A DNA stretch of 64,000 nt from Lysobacter panacisoli (GCF_009765165.1 NZ_VLNU01000001.1:3168247-3232246), one strand, 5' to 3'; shown: positions 1 through 14,313, numbered from the stretch's first letter. A program made the numbers and translations. Notes: a model not told the origin generated them from the letters alone.

Positions 1-476
1 ATCTCGTCGGCCGAGCGCAGGACGAAGTCGATGGCGTTGTCGAGCTGCGACGCGGTGGCGTCGGCGGCGACCTTCACCACGAACACCGCCATGTTGCCCT
101 GCTTGACCCAGCCGCCGAGCTTGCTGGAGTGGCTGTCCTCGAGCAGGCGGTTGGCGACGGCGACCGGGAACTGGTCGTTCGGCGCGCGATAGGCCGGGGC
201 CCACACCTCGCGCACCTGGAAATCGCCGAACTTCTCCACCGAGGAGATCACGTACGCGAGCTGGGTGCGGCCACCCCCGACTTCGAAGGTGAGCTTGTAG
301 TCGCCGTCCTCGTCCACCGTGTAGGTGTAATCGAGATCGTCGAGCTGGCGGCCGACCACGGGGTCGGCAGCGGAACGGACCGTTTCATCCGCGTTCGCGG
401 CCGGCGCGCCGGCGGCCATTGCGGGAGTGCACATCGTCAGGGCCAGCAGAGCGATCGCGAGTGCGTACGGACGCAT
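1..476 (-). CDS. Exported YbjN-like protein, 3' end cut by window edge
   Basis: Reading leftward from the ATG at 476, 158 codons are open to the window edge, so the C terminus is missing. The first ~21 residues (MRPY, a hydrophobic Ala/Leu core, then AMA-AG) look like a cleavable signal peptide. The body contains alternating beta-type strands with GDYKLTFEV, an Ala-rich helix and WVKQGNMAVFVV, which resembles the YbjN (sensory transduction regulator-like) fold; members are small proteins of uncertain function. It is transcribed divergently from clpS. The export signal is seen directly; the YbjN assignment is by sequence style and is moderate. Confidence 0.6.
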   Translation of the reverse strand, partial: MRPYALAIALLALTMCTPAMAAGAPAANADETVRSAADPVVGRQLDDLDYTYTVDEDGDYKLTFEVGGGRTQLAYVISSVEKFGDFQVREVWAPAYRAPNDQFPVAVANRLLEDSHSSKLGGWVKQGNMAVFVVKVAADATASQLDNAIDFVLRSADE

Positions 477-567
477 GAAACGTTCCTTTGTGTGATGGAG
501 GTCGGGTGAGAGGGCATTGTGCCGGCCGCCGGGCACGGGCGTCCACGACCGGCCCCGGGTGCGGTCC

Positions 568-573
568 TATAAT
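568..573 (+). promoter_or_regulatory. clpS -10 box, probable leaderless start
   Basis: A perfect TATAAT lies only 6 bases before the ATG at 580, so the expected transcription start falls at or next to the A of the start codon. No Shine-Dalgarno can exist in such a transcript. No convincing -35 hexamer is seen at 16-18 bases upstream. Confidence 0.55.
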
Positions 574-579
574 TCCCGC

Positions 580-900
580 ATGGCCAAACAGACCGAACAC
601 GAACACCAGCATGGCGTCCTGGTTGAAACCGGGAAGCCCGAAATCGCCCGTCCGCCGCTCTATTCCGTCCTGCTGCTGAACGATGACTACACGCCGATGG
701 ACTTCGTGGTGGAGGTGCTGATGCGCTTTTTCGCCATGAACGCCGAGAAGGCCACCCAGATCATGTTGCACGTGCATACCCGCGGCCGTGGCGTCTGCGG
801 CGTTTTCACCCGCGAAGTCGCAGAATCGAAGGTGGCACAGGTGAACGAATTTTCAAGACTCAACCAGCACCCCTTGCTGTGCACGATGGAAAAGGCCTAA
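580..900 (+). CDS. clpS: ATP-dependent Clp protease adaptor ClpS
   Basis: 106 residues, the usual ClpS length. ClpS recognises N-degrons (N-terminal Leu, Phe, Trp, Tyr) and hands substrates to ClpA in the cytoplasm. The hallmark [11 protein letters not shown] (about residues 34-44) forms the N-degron pocket, followed by the conserved FAMNAEKA and [17 protein letters not shown] segments that contact the ClpA N domain. An in-frame ATG further upstream (517) exists, but the conserved region, the TATAAT at 568 and the family length all support 580. clpA follows 136 bases downstream on the same strand, and aat, which creates N-degrons, lies 3 kb further on. Confidence 0.97.
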   Translation: MAKQTEHEHQHGVLVETGKPEIARPPLYSVLLLNDDYTPMDFVVEVLMRFFAMNAEKATQIMLHVHTRGRGVCGVFTREVAESKVAQVNEFSRLNQHPLLCTMEKA

Positions 901-1036
901 AAGTTCCGCTCAGCACGTCTGAGCAAATGGGTGGAACCAAGTGCCGGTCGAAGGGTCCCAGCCGTTGCGACGACATGGAATTCCCCAGGCCAGTCCCCAT
1001 CTAGGACGGCAGTAGCTTTCCGGAGGCTTTCGCCCC

Positions 1037-3319
<2,283 letters not shown>

Positions 3320-3324
3320 TGGAG

Positions 3325-3447
3325 TCCCTCTCCCCTTGCGGGAGAGGGACAGGCGCCGCAGGCGCCAGGGAGAGGGAAGCGGCGGCGCCGCACCCCTCTC
3401 CCTTGGCCGCTTCGCGGCCTTTCCCTCTCCCACAAGGGGAGAGGGAA
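3325..3447. repeat. GGGAGAGGG-type intergenic repeat with inverted arms
   Basis: Two hairpins bracket this stretch. TCCCTCTCCC (3325-3334) pairs with GGGAGAGGGA (3340-3349), and TTCCCTCTCCC (3421-3431) pairs with GGGAGAGGGAA (3437-3447). A further AGGGAGAGGG (3367-3376) and a CCCTCTCCC copy near 3394-3402 lie between them. The composite structure directly after clpA looks like a REP/BIME-like extragenic element; similar GGGAGAGGG repeats are frequent in Xanthomonadaceae genomes. Confidence 0.6.
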
Positions 3448-3465
3448 GTAAAAAGGACGAAACGA

Positions 3466-3490
3466 AAAAGGCGGCCAGTGGCCGCCTTTT
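3466..3490. terminator. Bidirectional terminator between clpA and infA
   Basis: AAAA, then GGCGGCC (3470-3476), loop AGT, GGCCGCC (3480-3486), then TTTT. The A and T tracts on both sides let it act on both strands, which fits its place between two convergent genes. Confidence 0.85.
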
Positions 3491-3511
3491 ACATTCAATC
3501 GGTTACCGCGA

Positions 3512-3730
3512 TTACTTCATGCGGTAAGTAATGCGACCCTTCGTCAGGTCGTACGGGGTCATTTCGACCTTCACCTTGTCGCCGGTCAGGATGCGGATGT
3601 AGTTCTTGCGCATGCGGCCGGAGATGTGGGCAATGATCTCGTGCCCGTTTTCGAGGCGCACTCGGAACATGGTGTTCGGAAGGGTTTCCGCCACCGTGCC
3701 CTCGAATTCGATCACGTCGTCTTTTGCCAT
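3512..3730 (-). CDS. infA: Translation initiation factor IF-1
   Basis: 72 residues. A single S1/OB-fold domain that occupies the ribosomal A site during initiation. [11 protein letters not shown] at the N terminus and the [19 protein letters not shown] core are diagnostic. A longer open frame reaching 3799 exists but adds a non-conserved extension; the ATG at 3730 gives the exact family length. It lies 96 bases downstream of aat on the same strand, so it may be read partly from the trxB-aat operon and partly from its own promoter in that gap. Confidence 0.97.
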   Translation of the reverse strand: MAKDDVIEFEGTVAETLPNTMFRVRLENGHEIIAHISGRMRKNYIRILTGDKVKVEMTPYDLTKGRITYRMK

Positions 3731-3826
3731 GTGGTTCCTGAGTGTGGATGTCGTGATGCCAGCCGGGGAGGCGGGCAACGAAGCCACGCATTTTGCCATG
3801 TCGGTGGCATCGAAGCAAAAAATCGG

Positions 3827-4585
3827 TTAAGGCCCGCCCAGAGCGGGTGCCGGCTCCGCCAGACGGGCCGCCGGCCAGTCGCCGACCCGCTCCGACCAGG
3901 GCCCGGGCAGACCCGGCGACTCGCACAGCGCCGAGATATGGGTGATGAAGCGCGCGCGCGGCATCCTTCGGGCGCCCAGGCTGACCAGATGGTCGTTCTC
4001 GACCTGCGCGTCGATCAGCGGCCAGCCCCAGCCATGCAGGTGATGGGCGAGGGCGGCGATGGCCACCTTCGAGCCGCCGGATTCGGCGCTGAACATGCTC
4101 TCGCCGAAGAACATGCGGCCGACCGCGACGCCATAGATCCCGCCCACGAGCCGGTCGCCATCGAAGACCTCCAGCGAATGCGCGTGACCCAACGCGTGCA
4201 ACTGGCGGTATGCGGCGCGCATGTCGAGGGTGATCCAGGTGCCGCGCTGGCCCGGACGACGGATCGAGGCGCACGCGTCGATGACATCGGCGAAGGCCGT
4301 GTCGGCGCGCACCGTCCACGCGCTGCGGCGCAGGCCCCGACGGAACTTGGAGGACAGGCGCACCTCCGCGGTATCGAACACCGTGCGCGGATCGGGGCTC
4401 CACCACAGGATCGGCTGGCCCGGCGAGTACCACGGGAAGATGCCGTGCCGGTAAGCGTTGAGCAATCGCGTCGGCGAGAGGTCGCCGCCCACCGCCAGCA
4501 GTCCGTCGGGCTGGCGCAGCGCCTGTTCCACCGGCGGGAACGGCGCGGCCGGATCTTCGGGAAGCAGGGATGGCAGCGAACTCAT
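3827..4585 (-). CDS. aat: Leucyl/phenylalanyl-tRNA--protein transferase
   Basis: 252 residues. Transfers Leu or Phe from aminoacyl-tRNA to proteins with N-terminal Lys or Arg, creating primary N-degrons for ClpS/ClpA. Conserved segments are seen in order: LLAVGGDLSPTRLLNAYRHGIFPWY (in part, residues 28-52), WWSPDPRTV, the GNAT-like core GRMFFGESMFS and the IDAQVENDHL region. The start at 4585 was chosen because MSSLPSLLPED matches the family N terminus; another in-frame ATG lies 6 codons upstream. It is the fourth gene of the leftward trxB operon, 7 bases after its upstream neighbour. Confidence 0.95.
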   Translation of the reverse strand: MSSLPSLLPEDPAAPFPPVEQALRQPDGLLAVGGDLSPTRLLNAYRHGIFPWYSPGQPILWWSPDPRTVFDTAEVRLSSKFRRGLRRSAWTVRADTAFADVIDACASIRRPGQRGTWITLDMRAAYRQLHALGHAHSLEVFDGDRLVGGIYGVAVGRMFFGESMFSAESGGSKVAIAALAHHLHGWGWPLIDAQVENDHLVSLGARRMPRARFITHISALCESPGLPGPWSERVGDWPAARLAEPAPALGGP

Positions 4586-4592
4586 GGCGCGA

Positions 4593-5735
4593 TCATGCGC
4601 CATCCGTGTCCCGCGACGCCTTGAACGGCGAGTGCGCATCCAGCGTCGCGGCATAGCGCCGGATCGCCTCCGACTCCTGTGCGCACCAGTCACGCAGCGC
4701 CTCGCGGAAACCGTCGTGCGCGATCCAGTGGCGGCTGCGCACCACGGTCGGCAGGAAGCCGCGCGCGAGCTTGTGCTCGCCCTGTGCGCCGGGCTCGAAT
4801 CGGGCGAGACCATTGCGCAGGCAGTAGTCGATGCCCTGGTAGTAGCAGGCCTCGAAATGCAGGCCCGGCACGTTCTCGTGCGCCCCCCAGTAGCGTCCGT
4901 ACAGCGTGTCGCCACCGCGCAGGCACAGGGCGCCCGCGATGGGCCGGTCGCCACGCCGGGCCAGCACGATCACCAGCGCCTGCGGCATCGTCTCGCGCAG
5001 GTGGTGCAGGAACGACAGCGTCAGTGCGGGATGGTTGCCGTACTCGGCGAAGGTATGGCGGTAGAAACCGTGCATCGCCGCGAGATCCTCGTCGTCGATG
5101 TGCTCGCCCTGCGCGATGTGCAGCGTCACGCCGGCACGCGCGACCTTGGCGCGTTCCTGGCGGATGTTCTTGCGGTGCTTGTGGTCGAACGCGGCGAGGT
5201 AATCGTCGAAATCGCGCCAGCCGCGATCGTTGCGCCAGTGGTACTGCACGTCGATGCGCGACAGCCATGCGTCATCGAAAGCGCCGTCCTCGCGTTCCTC
5301 GTGGAAGTTCACGTGCACCGACGACAGCGCATCGCGCGTGCACAGTTCCGCCAGCGCGGCGATGAGCAGGCGTCGCGCCTCCGGCGTGCGCGCGAGCAGG
5401 CGTGGGCCGGTCACGGGCGAGTAGGGCGCCGCGCACAGCCATTTGGGAAAGTAGTCGAGTCCGTTGCGTTCGTACGCATGGGCCCAGGCGTGGTCGAACA
5501 CGAACTCGCCGTGCGACTTCTCCTTCCGGTACGCCGGTGCCGCGGCGATCAGATCTTCGCCGTCCCAAAGCGTCAGGTGGTGTGGCGACCAGCCCCATTG
5601 CGCGCGCAGGCAGCCGTGGCGCTCGAGTCCTTCGAGGAACGTGTGCGCGACGAATGGATTGCGTCCGTCGTGCAGCGCATCCCATTGCCGCGCGGTGACT
5701 TCCGACAGCGAACGGAGAATGCGCGCCGTGGCCAT
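4593..5735 (-). CDS. DUF482 family GNAT-like protein (peptidogalycan biosynthesis-type)
   Basis: 380 residues, matching the COG3146/DUF482 family length. Recognisable segments are the HPFVAHTFLE-like N terminus (NPFVAHTFLEGLE), FDHAWAHAYERNG, SSVHVNFHEEREDG, HKHRKNIRQERAKV and the C-terminal ACYYQGIDYCLRNGL and GEHKLARGFLPT. The family has a tandem GNAT/FemX-like fold and no proven reaction; annotations as a peptidogalycan biosynthesis protein are by association only. Its position between aat and a GNAT gene in one operon is common in this lineage and suggests an aminoacyl- or acetyl-transfer role (inference). Confidence 0.85.
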   Translation of the reverse strand: MATARILRSLSEVTARQWDALHDGRNPFVAHTFLEGLERHGCLRAQWGWSPHHLTLWDGEDLIAAAPAYRKEKSHGEFVFDHAWAHAYERNGLDYFPKWLCAAPYSPVTGPRLLARTPEARRLLIAALAELCTRDALSSVHVNFHEEREDGAFDDAWLSRIDVQYHWRNDRGWRDFDDYLAAFDHKHRKNIRQERAKVARAGVTLHIAQGEHIDDEDLAAMHGFYRHTFAEYGNHPALTLSFLHHLRETMPQALVIVLARRGDRPIAGALCLRGGDTLYGRYWGAHENVPGLHFEACYYQGIDYCLRNGLARFEPGAQGEHKLARGFLPTVVRSRHWIAHDGFREALRDWCAQESEAIRRYAATLDAHSPFKASRDTDGA

Positions 5736-5738
5736 CGA

Positions 5739-6199
5739 TCAGCCGGCGGGTGCGCGCCGGTAGACGTCCGGGTCGTGGCGCTGCATGTGGAGTTCGGGCT
5801 GGGTCAGCGGCTCGAAGTCGAGCTGCGCGTACAGCTTGTGCATGTCGCGCGTGACCAGATGCCAGCGACGCAGACCCTGCAGGGCCGGATCGTCCATCAG
5901 CGCGGCGACGATCGCGCGACCGAAGCCGCGCCCGCGGAAGGCATCGAGCACGAACACGTCCGCCAGGTAGGCGAACGTGGCGCGATCGCTCACGGCGCGC
6001 GCGAAGGCGATGAGCTCGCCGTCGACGTATCCGCCGTAGCAGATCGAATGGGCGAGGGCGCGTTCCTGCGTTTCGCGCGGAATGCCCTGCGCCCAGTACG
6101 TCTGCGAAAGGAAGCCGTGGATCCGCGCGACGTCGTCCGGATCGAGCCGTTCCTGCAGGTTCGGCCGGATCTCCAGTGCGTTCGCCATCGCTTCTCCCA

Positions 6200-6200
<1 letters not shown>
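5739..6200 (-). CDS. GNAT family N-acetyltransferase
   Basis: 153 residues. The acetyl-CoA binding motif is clear in VLDAFRGRGFGRAIV (the Q/RxxGxG/A signature as RGRGFG), preceded by beta-strand FAYLADVFV and followed by the helix LVTRDMHKLYAQLDFEPL, a typical GNAT C terminus. Its start codon shares one base with the trxB stop (TGATG) and it ends 3 bases before the DUF482 gene, so the genes are translationally coupled. The substrate cannot be told from sequence. Confidence 0.9.
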
Positions 6201-8606
<2,406 letters not shown>

Positions 8607-8630
8607 ACAACCCGGGATCCCGGGGGGCGG

Positions 8631-8659
8631 GCGGTCGATCACGGTACGGACCGCTTTTT
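8631..8659 (+). terminator. Second terminator-like hairpin before ftsK
   Basis: GCGGTC (8631-8636) pairs with GACCGC (8649-8654) and is followed by TTTTT (8655-8659). It may back up the ald terminator. Confidence 0.5.
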
Positions 8660-8747
8660 CGACGAAAGCCCGCCTTACAGGACCGAACTTGCCGCATCTG
8701 TCGTATATTCAACGACTAACGGTACCTAGCTGAGGCAGAACATCACG

Positions 8748-11105
8748 GTGGCGCAGGCGTCCGCGGCAAGCCGCAAGAAACTCAAGGCCGAAAAGCAGCC
8801 GCCGTCGCCGCGTCGACAGCGCCTGATGCGCGACATCGCGCTGATCCTGATCGCGCCGCTGCTGCTGTACCTGCTGGCCAGCCTGGTGACCTTCTCGCCG
8901 CAGGACCCGGGCTGGTCGCAGTCCGGCAGCGTCACCGCGCCGCTGCACAACGTCGGCGGGCGCGTCGGTGCGTGGACCGCGGATGTGTTGCTGCTGCTCA
9001 CCGGTTACGTCGCGTTCCTGTTGCCGATCATGCTCGGTGCGATCGCATGGATCGCGCTGTTCGGCATGGACAGCGACGGCGATGGCGACGCCGACCTCGG
9101 TCCGGCACTGCGCCTGGTCGGCATCGTCGGATTCCTGGTTTCCGCCACCGGCCTGCTGTACTTGCGCGTCGGCTCCGCGCCGGATTTCGCCGCCGGTGCG
9201 GGCGGCATCCTCGGACGACTCGTCGGCAAATCGCTGTACGCCGGCTTTGGTCCGGTCGGCGGCAATCTCTTCCTGCTCGCGCTGTTGCTGGTGTCGGTGA
9301 CGCTGGCGACCGGGCTGTCGTGGTTCTCGGTGATGGACAAGCTCGGGCAGTGGGTGCTCGCGCTCGGCCCGACGCTGTCCAAGCTGTTCCGCCAAGGCGA
9401 AAAGCAGGCGACCGAATGGCAGCAGACGCGCGCTTTCCGCGAGGAACGCGAGGAAGCGCGCAAGGTCGATACCGAACTGCGCGCCAAGCGCGCGCCGGTG
9501 AAGATCGAACCGCCTCCGCCGGCCGCGGTGGTGGAGAAGAGCGATCGCGCCAAGCGTGAGCAGCAGATCCCGCTGTTCCACGTAGGCGATGGCACCGGCA
9601 TTCCGCCGCTGGCGCTGCTCGACGATCCCAAGCCGCAGCCCAAGGGCTACAGCGAGGAAACGCTGGAGACCCTCTCGCGCCAGATCGAATTCAAGCTCAA
9701 GGACTTCCGCATCGATGCGCAGGTGGTCGGCGCCTATCCGGGCCCGGTCATCACGCGCTTCGAACTGGAGCCCGCACCGGGCGTGAAGGTCAGCCAGATC
9801 AGCTCGCTCGACAAGGACATCGCGCGCGGCCTGTCGGTGAAGTCGGTGCGCGTGGTCGACGTGATCCCCGGCAAGTCGGTGGTCGGCCTGGAAACGCCGA
9901 ACACCTCGCGCGAGATGATCTTCCTGTCCGAGCTGCTGCGCTCGAAGGAATACGACAAGTCGACCAGTCCGCTGACGCTGGCGCTGGGCAAGGACATCGC
10001 CGGCCGCCCGACCGTGGCCGACCTGGCGCGCATGCCGCACCTGCTGGTCGCGGGTACCACCGGTTCGGGCAAGTCCGTCGCGGTCAACGCGATGGTGCTG
10101 TCGCTGCTGTACAAGGCGTCCGCCAAGGATCTGCGGATGCTGATGATCGATCCGAAGATGCTCGAGCTCTCGGTCTACCAGGGCATCCCGCACCTGCTGG
10201 CGCCGGTCGTCACCGACATGAAGGAAGCCGCCAACGGCCTGCGCTGGTGCGTGGCCGAGATGGAGCGGCGCTACAAGCTGATGTCGGCCGTGGGCGTGCG
10301 CAACCTGGCCGGCTTCAACAAGAAGGTGAAGGATGCGGAGGAAGCGGGCCAGCCGATGATGGACCCGCTGTTCAAGCCGAACCCGGAACTGGGCGAGGCG
10401 CCGCGTCCGCTGGAGACGCTGCCGTTCATCGTCATCTTCATCGACGAATTCGCCGACATGATGATGATCGTCGGCAAGAAGGTCGAAGAGCTGATCGCGC
10501 GACTGGCGCAGAAGGCGCGCGCCGCCGGCATCCACCTGATCCTGGCCACGCAGCGTCCGTCGGTGGACGTCATCACCGGCCTGATCAAGGCCAACATCCC
10601 CACGCGCATCGCGTTCCAGGTATCGAGCAAGATCGACTCACGCACCATCCTCGACCAGTCAGGCGCGGAGACGCTGCTTGGCCACGGCGACATGCTGTAC
10701 CTGCCGCCGGGCACGGCGATGCCCGAGCGCGTGCACGGCGCGTTCGTGTCGGACGAGGAAGTGCATCGCGTCGTCGAGCACCTCAAGCAGGTCGGCGGTG
10801 GCCCGGACTACATCGAGGGCGTGCTCGACGAAGTGCAGACGATGGGCGACGGCATCGTGGTCGGTGCGACCGGCCTGCCGGAGAGCGGCGGCGGTGGCGG
10901 CGACGAGTCCGACCCGCTCTACGACGAGGCGGTGCGCATCGTCACCGAAACGCGTCGCGCGTCGATCTCCGGCGTGCAGCGTCGCCTGAAGATCGGCTAC
11001 AACCGGGCCGCACGCCTGATCGAAGCGATGGAAGCCGCCGGCGTCGTCACTCCGCCGGAACACAACGGCGACCGCAGCGTGCTGGCTCCGCCACCGCCGA
11101 AGTAA
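8748..11105 (+). CDS. ftsK: DNA translocase FtsK
   Basis: 785 residues, GTG start. Inner-membrane DNA pump that clears chromosome ends at division and activates XerCD at dif. An N-terminal Lys/Arg-rich segment is followed by about four membrane helices (roughly residues 28-195), a charged linker (about 215-280), and the motor: alpha/beta domain with Walker A GTTGSGKS at 436-443 and Walker [12 protein letters not shown] near 562-572. The winged-helix gamma domain (about 722-775, [20 protein letters not shown]) reads KOPS. The linker is short compared with E. coli. GAGG lies 12 bases before the GTG. Confidence 0.96.
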   Translation: MAQASAASRKKLKAEKQPPSPRRQRLMRDIALILIAPLLLYLLASLVTFSPQDPGWSQSGSVTAPLHNVGGRVGAWTADVLLLLTGYVAFLLPIMLGAIAWIALFGMDSDGDGDADLGPALRLVGIVGFLVSATGLLYLRVGSAPDFAAGAGGILGRLVGKSLYAGFGPVGGNLFLLALLLVSVTLATGLSWFSVMDKLGQWVLALGPTLSKLFRQGEKQATEWQQTRAFREEREEARKVDTELRAKRAPVKIEPPPPAAVVEKSDRAKREQQIPLFHVGDGTGIPPLALLDDPKPQPKGYSEETLETLSRQIEFKLKDFRIDAQVVGAYPGPVITRFELEPAPGVKVSQISSLDKDIARGLSVKSVRVVDVIPGKSVVGLETPNTSREMIFLSELLRSKEYDKSTSPLTLALGKDIAGRPTVADLARMPHLLVAGTTGSGKSVAVNAMVLSLLYKASAKDLRMLMIDPKMLELSVYQGIPHLLAPVVTDMKEAANGLRWCVAEMERRYKLMSAVGVRNLAGFNKKVKDAEEAGQPMMDPLFKPNPELGEAPRPLETLPFIVIFIDEFADMMMIVGKKVEELIARLAQKARAAGIHLILATQRPSVDVITGLIKANIPTRIAFQVSSKIDSRTILDQSGAETLLGHGDMLYLPPGTAMPERVHGAFVSDEEVHRVVEHLKQVGGGPDYIEGVLDEVQTMGDGIVVGATGLPESGGGGGDESDPLYDEAVRIVTETRRASISGVQRRLKIGYNRAARLIEAMEAAGVVTPPEHNGDRSVLAPPPPK

Positions 11106-11183
11106 ACGCCTCCCTCGAGGCGTTCATCCCCATTCAGAAATTCCCCGGCACACTCGCCGGCAATCGTTCTCCGGAGCTTCCAG

Positions 11184-11810
11184 ATGCGTGCAGTCCGTTT
11201 CCTCGGCGCGATCACCGCGTTGCTGCTGGCGTCCGCGCCAGCGTTCGCGGGCGCGCGCGACGACCTCAATGCGTTCACCAAGGGACTGAAGGGCCTCAGC
11301 GGCCAATTCACCCAGCGCGTGTTCGATCCGCAGGGCAAGCTCAAGGAAACCTCGAGCGGGCAGATGGCCCTTTCGGCGCCGCGCCTGTTCCGCTGGGAAT
11401 ACATCAAGCCGTACCCGCAGCTGATCGTCGCCGACGGCAAGAAGGTCTGGGTGCACGATCCCGACCTGCAGCAGGTGACGGTGCGCCCGCAGGGCGCGGA
11501 AGAACAGAACAGCCCGCTGTCGGCGCTGATCGATCCGTCCCGTCTGGATGCACAGTTCAGCGTGCAGGAACTCGGCCAGAAGGACGGCCTGGAGTGGCTG
11601 TCGCTGACGCCGAAGAACGAATCGGAAGCCAGCTTCCGCAGCGCCCGCCTTGGGTTCGCCCCGGGCGGACTGGTGAAGATGCAGGTGGTCGACACGCTCG
11701 GCCAGCGCACCGAGATCGACTTCACCGGCTGGAAGAAGAACCCGTCGTTCCCGCGCGACACCTTCCGCTACACGCCGCCCAAGGGCGTGGATGTGATCGG
11801 CGGCGGCTGA
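11184..11810 (+). CDS. lolA: Outer-membrane lipoprotein carrier protein LolA
   Basis: 208 residues. Periplasmic chaperone that takes lipoproteins from LolCDE to LolB. A signal peptide (residues 1-22, ending AFA) precedes a beta-sandwich with the conserved LSGQFTQRVFD, FRWEYIKPYPQLIVADGKKVWVHD (in part) and the late FKxAxLxF-like LGFAPGGLVKMQVVD. The order ftsK-lolA-rarA is conserved in gammaproteobacteria. A terminator follows, so the next genes have separate promoters or rely on read-through. Confidence 0.95.
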   Translation: MRAVRFLGAITALLLASAPAFAGARDDLNAFTKGLKGLSGQFTQRVFDPQGKLKETSSGQMALSAPRLFRWEYIKPYPQLIVADGKKVWVHDPDLQQVTVRPQGAEEQNSPLSALIDPSRLDAQFSVQELGQKDGLEWLSLTPKNESEASFRSARLGFAPGGLVKMQVVDTLGQRTEIDFTGWKKNPSFPRDTFRYTPPKGVDVIGGG

Positions 11811-11834
11811 CCGGTCGCCATCGATCGACGAACG

Positions 11835-11858
11835 AAGGCCTGCTCCGGCAGGCCTTTT
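11835..11858 (+). terminator. lolA terminator
   Basis: AAGGCCTGC (11835-11843), loop TCCG, GCAGGCCTT (11848-11856) running into TTTT, then CGTTTT. Confidence 0.85.
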
Positions 11859-11881
11859 CGTTTTCAGGGAAGTAGGCCCGG

Positions 11882-12601
11882 ATGCACCGGGCCGGAGTCG
11901 CGCGCGTGCGCCCCTGCCTGCGTTGGATTTTGCCCGGCCTGCTGCTGCCGTTCGTGGCGATCGCCGCGCCGCCGGATCGTCCGTCGGTGCAGCCGCGCGC
12001 GACGGTTGCGGCGCCGGGACCGCAATCGGCCGAGAAGCTCATCGCCGGCGCTGTGGTCGGCGCACTGGCCGAGCGCTTCGGCGGGCGCGGCGTGGAAGTG
12101 CGCTTCGGTCCGATCGAGCAGCGGCCCATCGACGAGCGCAGGCAGTCGATCGAAGGCGAGGGCAGCCTGCGCTTCGTCGGCGATCCGGGCTGGATCGGCT
12201 TCCGCTTTCGCAGCGTCTACGACACCTTCTTCGACCAGCCAGGTCCGCCCGTGCTGGACGTCGGCGTGGGCGGTGATGCGCGGCCGATCCCCAACGACAG
12301 CCTCGCGCTGCGCCAGCTCGAAGACCACGTGGCGAGCACGCTGCAGGCCGAAACCGGCCTGCATGACGTGCGCATGCAGCTCGATCGAGTGGAGACGGTC
12401 GAGACCGGGCAGCATTACCTGGGCATCGAAGCGCGCGGGCTCGCCGATTTCGGCCGCGACGGCAGTCGCGACCTGCGCATCAGCGCGCTGTACGACCGCC
12501 GTAGCGCGCAATGGCTGGAACTGGACTACGAATTGGCCGCCGATGCGCCCATGCCGGAACCGCCGTCCACGACCGCGCAGTCGGTCGTCGCCGGCCGCTG
12601 A
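11882..12601 (+). CDS. Hypothetical exported protein
   Basis: 239 residues, family not recognised. An Arg-rich N terminus and hydrophobic core (residues 14-28, ending IAA) make a signal peptide. The mature chain starts with a Pro/Arg/Val-rich linker, followed by a mixed alpha/beta domain with EGEGSLRFVGDPGWIGFRFR, a helix with HVASTLQAETGLHDVRMQL and a strand-rich C terminus ending in a Pro/Ser/Thr tail. It sits between lolA and rarA, and a periplasmic or envelope role is the most that can be said. GGAAG lies upstream of the ATG. Confidence 0.8.
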   Translation: MHRAGVARVRPCLRWILPGLLLPFVAIAAPPDRPSVQPRATVAAPGPQSAEKLIAGAVVGALAERFGGRGVEVRFGPIEQRPIDERRQSIEGEGSLRFVGDPGWIGFRFRSVYDTFFDQPGPPVLDVGVGGDARPIPNDSLALRQLEDHVASTLQAETGLHDVRMQLDRVETVETGQHYLGIEARGLADFGRDGSRDLRISALYDRRSAQWLELDYELAADAPMPEPPSTTAQSVVAGR

Positions 12602-12679
12602 AGCACTTCCGCCACGTCCTGCGCACCCCGTCGCGCGGCGGGTTGGTATCGTGTGCGTCGTTGTCGATGAGACCGGCCC

Positions 12680-14062
12680 GTGGCCCGCCGCCCTTCCTCC
12701 CCCCAATCGTCCGAAGACCTGCTGCACGTGGATCGTTCCGCGATGCAGCCGCTCGCCGAGCGCATGCGGCCGCGCACGCTGGACGAAATGGTCGGACAGA
12801 AGCGCCTGCTCGCGCCGCGCTCAGCGCTGCGCCGCGCGATCGAATCCGGGCGCGTGCATTCGATGATCCTGTGGGGGCCGCCGGGTTGCGGCAAGACCAC
12901 GCTCGCATTGCTCCTCGCGCGCTACGCCGACGCCGAGTTCCGCGCGATCTCCGCCGTGCTGTCGGGCCTGCCCGAAGTGCGGCAGGTGCTGGCCGAAGCC
13001 GCGCAGCGTTTCGCCGAAGGCCATCGCACGGTGTTGTTCGTCGACGAGGTGCATCGCTTCAACAAGGCCCAGCAGGACGCATTCCTGCCGCACATCGAAC
13101 GCGGCACGATCCTGTTCGTCGGCGCGACCACCGAGAACCCTTCGTTCGAACTCAACTCCGCATTGCTCTCGCGTTGCCGTGTGCACGTGATGGAAGCGGT
13201 GTCGGTCGACGATATCGCGCTGGCCTTGCGGCAGGCGCTGGACGACGACGAACGGGGCCTCGGCGGTCGTGGCCTGCGCGTGAGCGAAGAGGCGTTGCGC
13301 GAAATCGCGCGTGCCGCGGACGGCGACGTGCGTCGTGCGCTCACGCTGCTTGAAATCGCCGCCGAACTGGCCGAAGGCGAGGACGGCGAGATCACGCCGA
13401 CCACACTCGCGCAGGTGCTGGCCGATCGCACGCGCCGCTTCGACAAGGGCGGCGAACAGTTCTACGACCAGATATCCGCGCTGCACAAGTCGGTGCGAAG
13501 TTCCAATCCCGATGCTGCGTTGTACTGGTTCGCGCGCATGCTCGACGGCGGTTGCGATCGCGCCTACCTCGCGCGCCGGCTCACGCGCATGGCGGTCGAG
13601 GATGTCGGCCTAGCCGATCCGCGCGCGATGCCGATGGCGCTGGAAGCGTGGGACACGTTCGAACGTCTGGGCAGCCCGGAAGGCGAACTCGCGCTCGCGC
13701 AGGTCGTCGTCTACCTGGCGACGACGGCGAAATCGAACGCGGTGTACGCCGCGTACAACGCCGCGCGCAGCGATGTGCAGGAATACGGCACGCAGGACGT
13801 ACCGCTGCACCTGCGCAATGCACCGACCCGCCTGATGAAGCAGCTCGGCTATTCGCAGGGCTACCGCTACGACCACGACGTCGAAGGCGGCATCGCGCTG
13901 GAGCAGACCGGCTTCCCCGACGCGATGGGCGAGCGGGTGTATTACGAGCCGGTCGAGCGCGGTCTAGAGATCCGGCTGAAGGAGAAACTCGATCGCCTGC
14001 GCGCGGAACGCGAAACCGCCCGTCGTGAGCGTGGCGTGAGCAAATCGCGGGACGGAACCTGA
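12680..14062 (+). CDS. rarA: Replication-associated recombination protein RarA (MgsA)
   Basis: 460 residues, GTG start. Clamp-loader-like AAA+ ATPase that acts at stalled forks. It shows QPLAERMRPRTLDEMVGQ at the N terminus, Walker A GPPGCGKT at 66-73, Walker B VLFVDEVHRFNK, sensor 1 GATTENPSFELNSALLSRC and the tetramerisation domain (about 255-430) with DQISALHKSVRSSNPDAALYW (in part). The N terminus before residue 20 is not conserved, so translation could begin nearer the MQPLAERM methionine. It is followed by a hairpin terminator. Confidence 0.95.
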   Translation: MARRPSSPQSSEDLLHVDRSAMQPLAERMRPRTLDEMVGQKRLLAPRSALRRAIESGRVHSMILWGPPGCGKTTLALLLARYADAEFRAISAVLSGLPEVRQVLAEAAQRFAEGHRTVLFVDEVHRFNKAQQDAFLPHIERGTILFVGATTENPSFELNSALLSRCRVHVMEAVSVDDIALALRQALDDDERGLGGRGLRVSEEALREIARAADGDVRRALTLLEIAAELAEGEDGEITPTTLAQVLADRTRRFDKGGEQFYDQISALHKSVRSSNPDAALYWFARMLDGGCDRAYLARRLTRMAVEDVGLADPRAMPMALEAWDTFERLGSPEGELALAQVVVYLATTAKSNAVYAAYNAARSDVQEYGTQDVPLHLRNAPTRLMKQLGYSQGYRYDHDVEGGIALEQTGFPDAMGERVYYEPVERGLEIRLKEKLDRLRAERETARRERGVSKSRDGT

Positions 14063-14087
14063 GCAATTCCGGGCGTTGCCACGCCGC

Positions 14088-14110
14088 AACGTCAGTTCGT
14101 CCTGACGTTT
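14088..14110 (+). terminator. rarA terminator
   Basis: AACGTCAG (14088-14095), loop TTCGTC, CTGACGTT (14102-14109), then T. Good stem with a short T tract. Confidence 0.6.
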
Positions 14111-14313
14111 CCTTCGCAAGCGATTGATAAGGCGGGCGAAGAGTACGGCTGAAAGATGGCGGTAATGCCCGGCGTTTCACGGCTGCAATGCTTTGCTGAA
14201 TCGCCGGCCGTTCACGCGCGCATCGATGCATCAAGGGCTTGGCGTGAACATCGCGGCTGGGTGGCATCAATGTGCGGACAGTGCCCTTTCAGTTTTGCAA
14301 CGCGCAGGCGCCA

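Noticed and set aside
901..1036. Possible tRNA or attenuator between clpS and clpA
   Set aside because: Only a 6-bp hairpin (GCTCAG/CTGAGC at 908-924); no tRNA cloverleaf, T-loop or T tract.
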